A stretch of DNA of 64,000 nucleotides, from contig NZ_JAICDG010000005.1 in the NCBI RefSeq assembly GCF_022751215.1, forward strand, positions 310,001-374,000, written 5' to 3'. The translations under genes and the position numbers were made by a program. Within the stretch, counting starts at the first letter, position 1. Every line of letters starts with the position of its first letter. This stretch comes from Actinomadura terrae (GTDB lineage: Bacteria > Actinomycetota > Actinomycetes > Streptosporangiales > Streptosporangiaceae). This document shows positions 48,580 through 57,700 of the stretch, piece after piece. Below the pieces are notes generated by a model. That model saw nothing but the letters and a program-made list of their open reading frames with translations, was not told where the DNA came from and made no database searches.

Positions 48580-49164
48580 CTACCCTCCCTCGGTTATGTT
48601 CCAGCGCTGGCTCTGCGCCGGTTCACCGTTGACCGAGTAGCAGTCCCAGACATGGATCGTCGTGCCGTCCTGCCAGGTGGGGCCCTCGACGTCGAGGCAG
48701 CGGCCCCCCGCGAGGTTCTTGAGCTGCGTGTAGCTGCTGTCGTTGAACGGAATCCTCTCCCACAGCTGGTTGGGCCCGTTGTGGCACGTGTGCTGGTAGA
48801 CCACGTTCCCGTTGCCGTTGGGAGCGTCCTCGGACTTGTCGAGGCACTTCCCCGAGTACTCGTTGACGAATTTGAAGAGAGTGTGGCCGTTGACCTCGCC
48901 GGAGTGCACGGGGGTCCACCGCTGGTTCCGCACGTCCCCGGTTCTTCTGAGAGCCCACAGGTGCACTCTGCCTCTGTCCTCCGTCGACCAGCCGGCCACG
49001 TCGATGACCTTGACGGGCGCCCTGAATCCACCGATCGGAAAGGTGTCCAGCTCGTCGCGCGCGGCCGCCTGCGCGAGCGTGGTGGTGCCCGCGACTATCC
49101 CCGCGACCGCGACTCCGGCCATCGAACCCGCCGCGATGCCTCTCGCCCTCATCCGCTTCCACAT
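48580..49164 (-). CDS. secreted RICIN-type lectin domain protein
   Basis: A 194-residue precursor with a Sec signal ('GSMAGVAVAGIVAGTTTLAQ' then AAA). The mature part of about 155 residues is a beta-trefoil lectin with Q-x-W repeats 'NQRWTP', 'NQLWER' and 'SQRWNI' and 'GKCLDKSEDAPNGNGN', 'GRCLDVEGPTWQDGT'. It should bind sugars outside the cell. Unlike most actinomycete RICIN proteins, no enzyme domain is attached. AAGGAA before ATG 49164 supports the start. Confidence 0.85.
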   Translation of the reverse strand: MWKRMRARGIAAGSMAGVAVAGIVAGTTTLAQAAARDELDTFPIGGFRAPVKVIDVAGWSTEDRGRVHLWALRRTGDVRNQRWTPVHSGEVNGHTLFKFVNEYSGKCLDKSEDAPNGNGNVVYQHTCHNGPNQLWERIPFNDSSYTQLKNLAGGRCLDVEGPTWQDGTTIHVWDCYSVNGEPAQSQRWNITEGG

Positions 49165-49406
49165 TGTCCCGTTCCTTTCCGTAGGGTGGGCTCGGTCACA
49201 GTGAGGACGCGCAGCGGGTTTGCCTGGGCTGCGAACGGCTTTGACCTTCATTGGTCAAATGTGTCAAGCACCGCCATTGACGGCCGCCCCGAGCGTGCGC
49301 GGGGCTTGTCCGCCAGGTGCAGCCGGTGGCGGCCGCGGGGAGCGATGAGTTTTGCCGGGCTCGCTGGTCCAAACTAGTGAATCCACCCCTACAGAGGAGA
49401 GCAGCG

Positions 49407-49781
49407 ATGACTGAGCAGGACCAGGCGCGCATCACCGGCATCGGCACCGTCGCCGTTCCCGTCAGCGACCAGGACAAGGCCCTCGAGTTCTACGTCGGCG
49501 TCCTGGGACTGGAGAAGCGGCTGGACGTTCCGCTGGAGCAGATCGGCGGGCGCTGGATCACCGTCGCCCCGGCCGGGTCCGAGACCACCATCGCGCTCGT
49601 CCCCGGCGCGTCCAAGGGCGTCGACACCGGGATCAGGCTCACCGCCGGCGACGTCCCGGCCGTCCACGCACGTCTCAAGGAGCAGGGCGTCGACGTGGAC
49701 GACCTCCTCCAGTGGCCCGGCGTGCCGCCCATGTTCACCCTCAGGGACCGCGACGCCAACACCCTGATCATCATCGGCTAG
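49407..49781 (+). CDS. VOC-superfamily (glyoxalase-like) protein
   Basis: A 124-residue single VOC domain made of two beta-alpha-beta-beta-beta halves: 'IGTVAVPVSDQDKALEFYVG', 'VLGLEKRLDVPLEQIGGRWI', 'GIRLTAGDVPAVHARLKEQG' and 'FTLRDRDANTLIII'. The family includes glyoxalases, ring-cleaving dioxygenases and antibiotic-binding proteins. Metal ligands cannot be assigned with certainty. AGAGGAGA precedes the ATG. It overlaps the opposing NUDIX gene by 11 bases at the stop. Confidence 0.9.
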   Translation: MTEQDQARITGIGTVAVPVSDQDKALEFYVGVLGLEKRLDVPLEQIGGRWITVAPAGSETTIALVPGASKGVDTGIRLTAGDVPAVHARLKEQGVDVDDLLQWPGVPPMFTLRDRDANTLIIIG

Positions 49782-50364
49782 CCCCGCCCCGCACGGAGCC
49801 CAGCTTCCTCAGGAAACGATCCATTCCCGGGTCGGTCGCGCCGTCCGGCCAGGAACCACGGTCATCGACCGGCGCCCATCGGACGTCGCCGAACTCGCGC
49901 GGGTCGGTCGTGACTCGCCCGTCGCGGTCGGCCTGAAAGACGAACCACATGGTCACGTCCGTATGGCTGTGGTCACCGCGGGTCTGCGTGACGGTGAGGA
50001 AGAAGGGGTCGTCGCCGAACGCGGAATGGAATTGCGGCCGAATCCGCAATTCCTCCGCCAGCTCGCGCGTGATCGCTCTGCGGGGGTCTTCGTTGTCGTC
50101 GACATGGCCTCCGGGGAACAGCCATGCCTGAGCGAGTCGGTGTGCGACGACCATGACCGAGCGGGTCGGCTCGTCCAGAAGGGCCGCGTATACGGCCAGG
50201 TGGCGCGGCGGGACGTCCGGCTTCCGGACGCGGAACAGCGGGGCGCCGGAATCGACCCAGTCGAGCGTCCGCCGCTGGTCGGCGGCCTCCTGCCCGTCGC
50301 CGGGCGTGACCCTGGTGAGCAGGTCTCGGACGATCCGCCGGGCGTTGCCCGCTGCCGACGACAT
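49771..50364 (-). CDS. NUDIX hydrolase
   Basis: A 197-residue protein. The Nudix box is 'GGHVDDNEDPRRAITRELAE', then ELRI. The preceding part ('VRDLLTRVTPGDGQEAADQR', then 'RTLDWVDSGAPLFRVRKPDV') and following part ('FFLTVTQTRGDHSHTDVTMW') resemble the group of larger actinomycete NUDIX proteins that act on 8-oxo-nucleotide-like or ADP-sugar substrates. ATG 50364 has GAGGA six bases away. It stands apart from the neighbouring secreted protein gene. Confidence 0.9.
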   Translation of the reverse strand: MSSAAGNARRIVRDLLTRVTPGDGQEAADQRRTLDWVDSGAPLFRVRKPDVPPRHLAVYAALLDEPTRSVMVVAHRLAQAWLFPGGHVDDNEDPRRAITRELAEELRIRPQFHSAFGDDPFFLTVTQTRGDHSHTDVTMWFVFQADRDGRVTTDPREFGDVRWAPVDDRGSWPDGATDPGMDRFLRKLGSVRGGASR

Positions 50365-50476
50365 AGGGGGTCCTCGCTGGTGGGCTGCGATGCACGGACC
50401 CGACTTATTGTCGCCTGAGTTCGGTCGACGCGGTGCCGGTGGGGTGTGGGGGCACCCCGCCGGCAGGCGGGCCCTG

Positions 50477-50809
50477 TTAGCGGTGGAAGAGGACGCTGTG
50501 GGGGAGATTTGAGGCGGGGAAGGATTTGGACTGGCCGGGGCTGAGGGTGCTGTGCGCGTTTTCGCAGCCGCGGTCCGAGAAGAGGGACGCGGTGGCGTTC
50601 GTGGCGTTCCTCGCCCTGTCCGCGCCCTGGAGCAGCAGGCGGCATTCGCCGTCGTCGGGATTATTGATCTCCAGGTCGCCGGATTCCGGCGAGTGGTAGA
50701 AGAATGTGCCTGTTGCGGCATATGCATTCGCGGTGAAGGCGCCAATGGGCAGCGCTAGTCCGGTCGCGATTATCGCGGTCGTGGCGCGTAGGCGCTTGAA
50801 GCGGGTCAT
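50477..50809 (-). CDS. small secreted protein, two-Cys
   Basis: A 110-residue precursor. 'TTAIIATGLALPIGAFTANA' with 'YAA' is a Sec signal. The mature part of about 80 residues contains 'GTFFYHSPESGDLEINNPDD', 'GECRLLLQGADRARNATNAT' and 'DRGCENAHSTLSPGQSKSFP', with two Cys for one disulfide. The sequence suggests a beta-strand-rich extracellular protein. Family not recognised. It diverges from another secreted-protein gene at 51097. Confidence 0.7.
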   Translation of the reverse strand: MTRFKRLRATTAIIATGLALPIGAFTANAYAATGTFFYHSPESGDLEINNPDDGECRLLLQGADRARNATNATASLFSDRGCENAHSTLSPGQSKSFPASNLPHSVLFHR

Positions 50810-51096
50810 GTCGTCATTTCTCCCCGACGGGTGAGGCGGGGAAGCTCACATGACGATAAGAGGGGCCCGACCGCGGGACGAGGCAACTACCACTTGCGGG
50901 TGGCTTGTGACGATCTGTGTCGCAGGTATATCGCGCGAGATCGGAATGTGACCGGACTTCTCGCCCAAATAGGGCACATCTGGCGTGGTAATAGGCATCG
51001 GACGGGATTGATATGGCACCTTCACCACTACGGTCACGTTAAGTAGTGGAGTATGAGCACTCGGTAGCAAGTCCCCGTCTTTCGAGAGGAACACCG

Positions 51097-51426
51097 ATGC
51101 GTCTGTTCACTCCGCTCGCCGTGGCCGCGGGCGCCGTGGCGCTGAGCGCCGGCCTGGCCACCGCCCCCGCCCAGGCCGCCGCCCCGCAGAGCCCCCCCGC
51201 CAGGGTCGTCTTCAACTGTGCCGAGGCGGGTCCCGTGCCGCTCATCTACCCGCCGTGGGTCAACGGGCTCGACTGCACTCCGCCCCTCGTCGGCCACTTC
51301 CAGAACGTGCAGATCAACTTCCCGCACGGGGACTCCTGGCGCTGCGCGCACGCCCAGTCCCGTCCCGGGCGGCACCCGGGGTTCGTCGACGTGCTGGGCA
51401 AGGACTGCCGCGCCGTGAACGACTAG
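51097..51426 (+). CDS. small secreted protein, four-Cys
   Basis: A 109-residue precursor. 'AVAAGAVALSAGLATAPAQA' is a Sec signal ending AQA. The mature part of about 80 residues has 'VVFNCAEAGPVPLIYPPWVN', 'GLDCTPPLVGHFQNVQINFP' and 'WRCAHAQSRPGRHPGFVDVL', then 'GKDCRAVND', with four Cys for two disulfides. I do not recognise the family. GAGAGGA precedes the ATG. The preceding AT-rich gap holds the promoter. The downstream hairpin ends it. Confidence 0.7.
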   Translation: MRLFTPLAVAAGAVALSAGLATAPAQAAAPQSPPARVVFNCAEAGPVPLIYPPWVNGLDCTPPLVGHFQNVQINFPHGDSWRCAHAQSRPGRHPGFVDVLGKDCRAVND

Positions 51427-51522
51427 CCCGAGGACCCCCTCAGCGGCGCCGGACGCATGATGCGCGCACACCACCGGACAGGTCACCGGTCGCGCTCGGC
51501 GAGCTGAGGGCGCTTCACCGAT

Positions 51523-51555
51523 ACCCTGCCTCCCCGGTTCCCGGGGAGGCAGGGT
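51523..51555. terminator. strong bidirectional terminator
   Basis: Perfect 15-base arms ACCCTGCCTCCCCGG (51523-51537) and CCGGGGAGGCAGGGT (51541-51555) with a TTC loop. It ends the long minus-strand catabolic run only five bases past its last stop, and probably also the small secreted-protein gene. Confidence 0.85.
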
Positions 51556-51559
51556 GCTT

Positions 51560-52324
51560 TCAGGTCGGCGGCGCGGTGGAGTGGAAGAGGGGGCTCGTCA
51601 GGGCCCGGTGGTCGTGGCTGGGAATTACCTCGCAGTCGAGGGACGCCACGTATTCGAAGGTCTCGTAGCATTCGATCAGGTTGGTGTGGATGGTCGGCGC
51701 GATGCTCTGGCGCCAGTTTCCGGAATGCCAGTTCTCGTAGACGCCGATCGCGTCGCCCGCGAGGAGGTAGCGGCCGTTGTCGGCTTCGACGAGGACGCCC
51801 TGGGAGCCGGGAGTGTGGCCCGGCATCGGGACGACCGTGACGCCCGGGCAGATGCGCTGCTCGCCGGCTATCGCCTCGGTGCGGTCCCAGGCCGACATCC
51901 AGGGGGCCTGGAGGCCGGGCAGTTTCTCGTAGGCGCGTTCGTGGATCGGGAGCGGGTTGATCGCGTATTCGAGTTCGCGGCGGTTGACGAGGACGCGGGC
52001 GTTTCTGAACAGGGCGTTGTTCGAGCAGTGGTCCCAGTGCAGGTGGGTGTTGACCACGTAGTCGATGTCGTCGGGTTCGATCCCGGCCTCGCGCAGGACG
52101 GTCTCCGGGGTCTCCTTCGGGTCGCGCGCGAAGTCGTAGGCATGGTGCCGCCGGACGTATTCGGGCTCCAGAGTTCCGGTGTCCACGATCACGCGCGTCC
52201 CGGCGGACTCGATGACGAACATGAACATGATGATGTCGATGGTCTCGTCGCTCGCCGAGCCGTAGACGGCGGCGGGCAGCGGGACGTCGCGGGAGCGTCC
52301 CACGCGGAACGGGGTCACCTTCAT
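51560..52324 (-). CDS. metallo-beta-lactamase-fold hydrolase
   Basis: A 254-residue soluble enzyme. The zinc motif HxHxDH is in 'VVNTHLHWDHCSNNALFRN', a downstream His is in 'VVPMPGHTPGSQGVLVE', the Asp is in 'RYLLAGDAIGVYENW' and the last His is in 'DCEVIPSHDHRALTS'. The layout fits N-acyl-homoserine lactonase-like or glyoxalase II-like hydrolases that open an ester or lactone. It is the last gene of the catabolic run; its ATG overlaps the stop of the dehydrogenase gene (ATGA). Probable role: hydrolysis of a lactone or thioester intermediate (inference). Confidence 0.9.
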   Translation of the reverse strand: MKVTPFRVGRSRDVPLPAAVYGSASDETIDIIMFMFVIESAGTRVIVDTGTLEPEYVRRHHAYDFARDPKETPETVLREAGIEPDDIDYVVNTHLHWDHCSNNALFRNARVLVNRRELEYAINPLPIHERAYEKLPGLQAPWMSAWDRTEAIAGEQRICPGVTVVPMPGHTPGSQGVLVEADNGRYLLAGDAIGVYENWHSGNWRQSIAPTIHTNLIECYETFEYVASLDCEVIPSHDHRALTSPLFHSTAPPT

Positions 52325-53370
52325 CGGTCCACCAGCACTTCGACTCCCAGGGAATCGGCGACGCGGCGCAGGTCGGTGAGGGTTCGTTCGGGGAGGAGCA
52401 GGCCCTCCCGGAGGTTGCGCGCCTCGGCCAGGGCCTCCAGCTCGCCCGGGTAGCGCACTTCTTCGGCGCCTTCGCGGGAACCTGATTTCAGTTCCGCCAC
52501 GAGGGTCTCTATCCGTTCCTCGAACTCGGCCGGCGGGCCGAAGGCGGCGATGTCGAGGGCCATGTAGAGGTGGCCCGAGCGGCCGGGATGCTCTGACTGG
52601 TAGGGGCCGTTGACGAGGGAGCCGAAGCCGCTCCCGCTGAGCACGCCGGACAGGACGTCCATCATCACCGAGATCCCGTATCCCTTGTGCCCGGCCATCG
52701 GCAGCACCGTGCCGAGCAGGGCCTCTTCCGGGTCGCGGGTGGGGGCGCCCTCGGCGGTGACCGCCCAGCCGTTCGGGATCTGCGCGCCCTGGTTGCGGGC
52801 CAGGTAGATCTTGCCCCGGGCTACGGCGGTGTTGGCGATGTCCAGCACCATCTGGCGGTCGCCGTCCAGGGGCGCGGCTATCGACCAGGGGTTGCTGCCG
52901 ACGAGTTTCCCGCGGCCGTCCCAGGGGGCCATCGCGGGGCTGGAGTTCGTCGTCAGGATGCTGATCTGGCCGCGCGGGGGCGCCATTCTCGTGAAGTAGG
53001 CGGCGGTGCCGAAATGGTTGGAGTTGCGGACGGCGACGACGCCCACGCCGTGCCGGGCGGCGCGGTCGACCGCCGTGCGGGCGGCGTGCGCCGTGATGAC
53101 CTGGCCGACGCCGTCGTGGCCGTCCAGGGTCAGCACGGCGCCCAGGTCGGAGACAATCTCGATCTTCGTCTCCGCGTGCATCACGCCCGACCGGATGCGG
53201 TCGACGTACCAGCCGACGCGCAGCACCCCGTGCGACTGGTGGCCCCACAGGTCGGCCTGGACGAGGCTGTCGGCCACCAGCGCGGCGTCCTCCAGCGGGA
53301 CGCCGGAAGCGGCGAAGATCTGTGTGGTCGCTTCGCGGAGTTCGCCGGCGGAAATCCGGGCGGACGCCAC
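52321..53370 (-). CDS. Ldh2/malate-lactate dehydrogenase family oxidoreductase
   Basis: A 349-residue NAD(P)-dependent enzyme of the Ldh_2/YlbC group (also delta1-piperideine-2-carboxylate and ureidoglycolate dehydrogenases). Typical text: 'SLVQADLWGHQSHGVLRVGW', 'VGVVAVRNSNHFGTAAYFTR', 'ILTTNSSPAMAPWDGRGKLV' and 'GHKGYGISVMMDVLSGVLSG'. It reduces or oxidises a 2-hydroxy/2-oxo acid. It overlaps the MBL gene downstream by four bases. It begins one base after the aldehyde dehydrogenase stop, so all belong to one transcript. Confidence 0.92.
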   Translation of the reverse strand: MASARISAGELREATTQIFAASGVPLEDAALVADSLVQADLWGHQSHGVLRVGWYVDRIRSGVMHAETKIEIVSDLGAVLTLDGHDGVGQVITAHAARTAVDRAARHGVGVVAVRNSNHFGTAAYFTRMAPPRGQISILTTNSSPAMAPWDGRGKLVGSNPWSIAAPLDGDRQMVLDIANTAVARGKIYLARNQGAQIPNGWAVTAEGAPTRDPEEALLGTVLPMAGHKGYGISVMMDVLSGVLSGSGFGSLVNGPYQSEHPGRSGHLYMALDIAAFGPPAEFEERIETLVAELKSGSREGAEEVRYPGELEALAEARNLREGLLLPERTLTDLRRVADSLGVEVLVDR

Positions 53371-53371
53371 T

Positions 53372-54805
53372 TCAGGCCCCTGCCGGCTCGACCAGGATCA
53401 GCCTTTCCTCGCTCATCTCGCGGACGGCGTAACGCGGCCCCTCGACACCGTACCCGCTGTCCTTCACGCCGCCGTAGGGCATGAGGTCGGCGCGGGTACT
53501 GGACGGCGAGTTGATCACGACGCCGCCCATCCGGAGGGTCTGCGCGGCGGTGAGGGCGGTGTTGAGGTCGCGGGTGAAGATGCCCGCCTGGAGGCCGTAG
53601 GGGGTGTCGTTGACGGTCTCGATCACGGCGTCCAGGTCGTCGAAGGGGACGACGGAGACGACGGGCGCGAACGCCTCCTCGCACAGCAGCCGCGCGCGGG
53701 ACGGGACGTCCACCAGGATCGTCGGGCTCATCACCGGCCCCGACCGCTTCCCACCCGCGACGACGCGGGCGCCCTGGCCGACGGCCGCCTCCACCCACTG
53801 CTCGGCGCGCTCGGCCGCGGCCTCGCTGATCATCGGGCCGATGTCGGTCGCCGGGTCCTCGGGGTCGCCGACGACGAACTTGGCGGCGGCGGCCGACAGC
53901 GCTTCGAGGAACTCCTCCAGTACGTCCGCGTGGACGTAGAGGCGCTGCACCGACGTGCACACCTGGCCCGACTTGCGGAACGCGCCGCGCGCGCACTGCG
54001 CCGCGGCGGACGGAATGTCGGCGTCCCGGCAGACGATCGTCGCGGACACGTTGCCGCACTCCATCGTCGCGCGCCGCATGCCGAGCTTGGCGGAGATCGC
54101 CTTGCCCGCGGCGGTGCTGCCGGTGAACGTCACGAAGTCGACGCGCTCGTCCTCGACGAGCGCGGTGCCGACCGGGTCGCCGGGGCCGAGCACGAGGCCG
54201 ATCAGCCCAGCGGGCAGGCCCGCGTCCAGCAGCATCCGGCAGAGCGCGGCGGCCGCGACCGGGGTGAACGGCGACGGCTTGACGATCGCCGCGTTCCCGG
54301 CGGCCAGCGCGGGGCCGACCTTGTGGGCGACGGTGTTCAGCGGCGAGTTGAACGGCGTGATCGCGCCGACCACGCCCACCGGACGGCGGATCGTGAACGC
54401 GAGCCGGTGCGCGAAACCGGGCGCGGCCTGGATCGGGACGACCGAGCCGTCGATCCGCTTGGCCTCCTCCGCCGAGATCAGCATGGTCTGGACGGCCCGG
54501 TCGGTGTCGCCCAGGCAGTCCTTCACGCTGAAGCCGGACTCGCGCGCCACGTCCAGCGCGAGGGTCTCGCGGTTGTCGGCGATCATGCCGGACACCGTCC
54601 GCAGGATCTCGAAGCGCTCCAGCGGCTCCAGCGGCGTCTTACTGGCCTCGCGGGCGGCCGAGACGGCGTCGCCGACCATCTCGACGGTCGCGTCGGAGGC
54701 CGCGGCGATGGGCTCGCCGGTGAACTTGTGGTGCACCAGGCGTTCCTGGTCGGTCGTCAGCCATTCGCCGTTGATCAGGTTGGCGACGGTGGGCAGATCT
54801 GTCAT
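53372..54805 (-). CDS. NAD-dependent aldehyde dehydrogenase
   Basis: A 477-residue enzyme. Catalytic parts are intact: Asn in 'ITPFNSPLNTVAHKVGPALA', Glu in 'MRRATMECGNVSATIVC', Cys in 'FRKSGQVCTSVQRLYVH', and 'GVEGPRYAVREMSEER' at the end. The sequence resembles NAD-dependent succinate semialdehyde/lactaldehyde-type dehydrogenases. It turns an aldehyde into a carboxylic acid, likely the product of a lyase or hydrolase in this run. The ATG overlaps the amidase stop (ATGA), so translation is coupled. Confidence 0.93.
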   Translation of the reverse strand: MTDLPTVANLINGEWLTTDQERLVHHKFTGEPIAAASDATVEMVGDAVSAAREASKTPLEPLERFEILRTVSGMIADNRETLALDVARESGFSVKDCLGDTDRAVQTMLISAEEAKRIDGSVVPIQAAPGFAHRLAFTIRRPVGVVGAITPFNSPLNTVAHKVGPALAAGNAAIVKPSPFTPVAAAALCRMLLDAGLPAGLIGLVLGPGDPVGTALVEDERVDFVTFTGSTAAGKAISAKLGMRRATMECGNVSATIVCRDADIPSAAAQCARGAFRKSGQVCTSVQRLYVHADVLEEFLEALSAAAAKFVVGDPEDPATDIGPMISEAAAERAEQWVEAAVGQGARVVAGGKRSGPVMSPTILVDVPSRARLLCEEAFAPVVSVVPFDDLDAVIETVNDTPYGLQAGIFTRDLNTALTAAQTLRMGGVVINSPSSTRADLMPYGGVKDSGYGVEGPRYAVREMSEERLILVEPAGA

Positions 54806-56232
54806 GACGGTCGTCCTCTCGTCGTTGCCCGCGCCCGCGACGCCTCGGCCACCGGGGACCAGCCGGTGTGCCGTTCGTAGGCGCGGCCCACCCGCAGGAC
54901 GCGGGCGTCCTGGTGGCGGGGGCCCACGATCTGGAGCCCGGCGGGAAGCCCGGCAGGGGTGACTCCGCACGGCACGCTCAGCGCCGGCTGCCTGGTCATG
55001 TTGAAGGGGTAGGTGTAGGGCGTCCAGGACGCCCAGACGTCCGACTGCTCGGGGGTGGGCCCGTTGCGGCCCGCCGGGAACGCGACGCACGGGACGGTCG
55101 GCGTGACCAGCACGTCATAGGTCTCGTGGAACCTCGCCATCCTCAGGCCGAGGTCCGCGCACACCGCCATCGCGTCCAGGTAGGAGACGGCGCTGATCCG
55201 GCGGCCCCGCTCCCCGTACTCCAGCAGCGCCGGGTCGACGCGGGTGAGGTGGTCGGGCTCGAACGGACGGAGCGTCCGCGCGATCCCGGCGCACCACAGC
55301 GTCTGGAAGGCCGCGACGGGGTCGGCGAAGACCGGCTCGACTTCGCGCACCCGCGCGCCGAGGCCCGCGAGCGTTTCGACCGCCGCCGCGGCCAGCGCCT
55401 CGACCTCGGGATCACCCCGGCCGTAGCCGAGGTCGGGCGAGTATCCAATGGTCAGCCCGGCGACGCCGTTCTCGATCCCCTCGGTGAACGAGCCGCCCGG
55501 GTGGGTCCCCGCCGCCCAGTCGCGGTGGTCGGGACGGGCGAGGACGTCGAGCAGCGTCGCCGCGTCCAGCACCGACAGCGCGATCGGGCCGCGGTGCGAC
55601 AGGTGCCCGTTGCTGCCGGGCGGGAACGCCGGGACGAGCCCGCCGGTCGGCTTGAGCCCGACCGTCCCGGTGAAGGCCGCCGGGACGCGCACCGATCCCC
55701 CGCCGTCGGTGCCGACCGACCAGGTGCCCATCCCGGCCGCGACCGCCGCCGCCGATCCGCCGCTGGACCCGCCGGGCGTCAGCGCCGGATCCCACGGGTT
55801 CCTCGTGATCCCGAAGCGGCCGGAGTCGGTGACGCCCTTCCAGCCGAACTCCGGGGTCGTGGTCTTGCCGAGGATGACGGCGCCCGCCTCGCGCAGCCGC
55901 GCCACGCTCGGCGAGTCCTCGCGGCCCGGGACCGGGTCGCCCGACAGCCAGCTTCCGCGCAGCGTCGGCCAGCCCCGGGCCTGTTCGAGATCCTTGACGG
56001 TGGTGGGGACGCCGTCGGCCGGGCCGCGCTGGGTCCCCGCCGCCCAGCGCGCCTCCGACTCGGCGGCCGACCGCACCGCGCTTTCGGCGTCGACCAGCAC
56101 GAACGCGTTCAGCTCGGCGTCGCGTGCCTCGATCGCGTCCAGCGCGGCGCGGGTGGCCTCGACCGGCGAGATCTCGCCCCGCCCGTAGGCCTCCACCAGC
56201 TCGGCGGCGGTCATCCCGAGGAGATCGGACAT
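54802..56232 (-). CDS. amidase signature-family enzyme
   Basis: A 476-residue amidase. The Ser-cisSer-Lys triad is visible: Lys in 'VPTTVKDLEQARGWPT', Ser in 'LTPGGSSGGSAAAVAAGM' and Ser in 'VGTDGGGSVRVPAAFTG'. It hydrolyses an amide or ester bond. Being coupled to an aldehyde dehydrogenase and located after the CoA-transferase, it may act on the pathway's first amide-bearing substrate. It starts 55 bases after the CoA-transferase gene, with a weak AGGGGG site before the ATG. Confidence 0.92.
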   Translation of the reverse strand: MSDLLGMTAAELVEAYGRGEISPVEATRAALDAIEARDAELNAFVLVDAESAVRSAAESEARWAAGTQRGPADGVPTTVKDLEQARGWPTLRGSWLSGDPVPGREDSPSVARLREAGAVILGKTTTPEFGWKGVTDSGRFGITRNPWDPALTPGGSSGGSAAAVAAGMGTWSVGTDGGGSVRVPAAFTGTVGLKPTGGLVPAFPPGSNGHLSHRGPIALSVLDAATLLDVLARPDHRDWAAGTHPGGSFTEGIENGVAGLTIGYSPDLGYGRGDPEVEALAAAAVETLAGLGARVREVEPVFADPVAAFQTLWCAGIARTLRPFEPDHLTRVDPALLEYGERGRRISAVSYLDAMAVCADLGLRMARFHETYDVLVTPTVPCVAFPAGRNGPTPEQSDVWASWTPYTYPFNMTRQPALSVPCGVTPAGLPAGLQIVGPRHQDARVLRVGRAYERHTGWSPVAEASRARATTRGRPS

Positions 56233-56287
56233 GGGGACCCCCTAGGTCCGTGGCCTGCCGAAAGGACGATCCACCCGCCCGGGACGA

Positions 56288-57700
56288 TCAGCTCGCCGCG
56301 GGCGCATCCGCCGCCGCGCCTTCCGCGTCCAGGCCGATGATCGGGAACTCGGTGAGCTCGGCGACCTCGGCCTCGGTGAACCCGGGCGCCACGTACTCCA
56401 GCTTGAAGCCGGCCTCGCCGCGGCGCAGCACGCACAGGTCGGTGACGACGATGTCCACACAATCCAGGCCGGTCAGCGGGTACTCGCACTCCTTGACGAG
56501 CTTCGGCCGCCCCTTGGAGTCGAGGTGGGTCGTCAGCACCATCACCGTGACGTCGCCCGCGACCAGGTCCATCGCGCCGCCGATACCGCCGCCGATCATG
56601 TTCGGCGTGCTCCAGTTGGCGAGGTTGCCCGCCGCGTCCACCTGGAACGCGCCGAGCGCGACGAAGTCGACCTTGCCGCCGCGCACCATCTCGAACGAGG
56701 TCACGCTCTCGAAGAACGAGGCGCCCTTCTCCAGGTGGACGTACTGGCCGCCCGCGTTGTAGATCTCGGGGTTGTAGTCGTCGCGACCCGCGATCGTGCC
56801 GTAGCCGAGCACGCCGTTCTCCGAGTGCAGGACGATGTCGCGCCCGGAGATGTAGTTCGAGATCAGCGTGGGGATGCCGAGGCCCAGGTTCATGTAGCTG
56901 CCGTTGGGCACGAGGCCCGCCGCGACCTCCGCCATCTGGAGGCGGGTCAGGCCGGGCTTGCCGTTGTAGGTGCGGGCGCTGTCGGCGCCGCGCCCCTCCC
57001 TCGGCGCCATGTGGTCGTGCGGGACGTCCACGGTCTTGCGGACGACCCGGCTCACGAAGATCCCCGGCAGCCCGACGGTCTCGGGGTCGAGCTCGCCGTC
57101 GACGATCTCGTCCACCTCGGCGATCGCGATCTTGGCGCCCTTGGCGAACGCGGGCATGAAGTTGCGGCCGACGCCCTCGAACGACAGGTTGCCGAACCGG
57201 TCGGCCTTGGTCGCGCGGATCAGCGCGTAGTCGACCTTCAGCCCCATCTCCAGGACATGCTCGACCCCGTCGATCACGCGGGTCTCCTTGCCCTCCGCGA
57301 CGGCGGTGCCGACCGCGGTGCGGGTGAAGAACGCCCCGATCCCGGCGCCGCCGGCGCGCAGCCGCTCGACCAGCGTGCCCTGCGGGACCAGCTCGACCTC
57401 GATCTCACCGGCGGCGATCTGCTTCTCGGCCGCCGAGGTCGCCTCGCCCGCCCGCGCGGAGAACGACACGATCAGCCGGTTGACCTGCCCGTTCTCGATG
57501 AGCGTGTTCGAGCGGTAGTCGCCCGTGCCGAGCGAGTTCGCGACGATGCACAGCCTTTTCGCGCCCTGCTCGCGCAGCGCCACGGTCAGGCTCGTCGGGA
57601 AGCTGTGGGTCATCCCGAACCCGGCGATCGACACCGACGCGCCGTCCGGGACGTCCGCCACCGCCGCCTGCGGCGACTCGTACACCTTGTTGATCGTCAT
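56288..57700 (-). CDS. fused A-B subunit family I CoA-transferase
   Basis: A 470-residue protein joining the two subunits normally encoded by separate genes (3-oxoacid/3-oxoadipate CoA-transferase type). The A half covers 1-230 ('GASVSIAGFGMTHSFPTSLT', 'GAFFTRTAVGTAVAEGKETR'). The B half covers 255-460 ('SYMNLGLGIPTLISNYISGR', 'LHSENGVLGYGTIAGRDDYN' with the catalytic Glu of SENG). The active-site loop is intact. It moves CoA between acids, a way to activate the catabolic substrate, or could be a hydrolase-like relative. Its ATG overlaps the next upstream gene's stop (ATGA). Confidence 0.92.
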   Translation of the reverse strand: MTINKVYESPQAAVADVPDGASVSIAGFGMTHSFPTSLTVALREQGAKRLCIVANSLGTGDYRSNTLIENGQVNRLIVSFSARAGEATSAAEKQIAAGEIEVELVPQGTLVERLRAGGAGIGAFFTRTAVGTAVAEGKETRVIDGVEHVLEMGLKVDYALIRATKADRFGNLSFEGVGRNFMPAFAKGAKIAIAEVDEIVDGELDPETVGLPGIFVSRVVRKTVDVPHDHMAPREGRGADSARTYNGKPGLTRLQMAEVAAGLVPNGSYMNLGLGIPTLISNYISGRDIVLHSENGVLGYGTIAGRDDYNPEIYNAGGQYVHLEKGASFFESVTSFEMVRGGKVDFVALGAFQVDAAGNLANWSTPNMIGGGIGGAMDLVAGDVTVMVLTTHLDSKGRPKLVKECEYPLTGLDCVDIVVTDLCVLRRGEAGFKLEYVAPGFTEAEVAELTEFPIIGLDAEGAAADAPAAS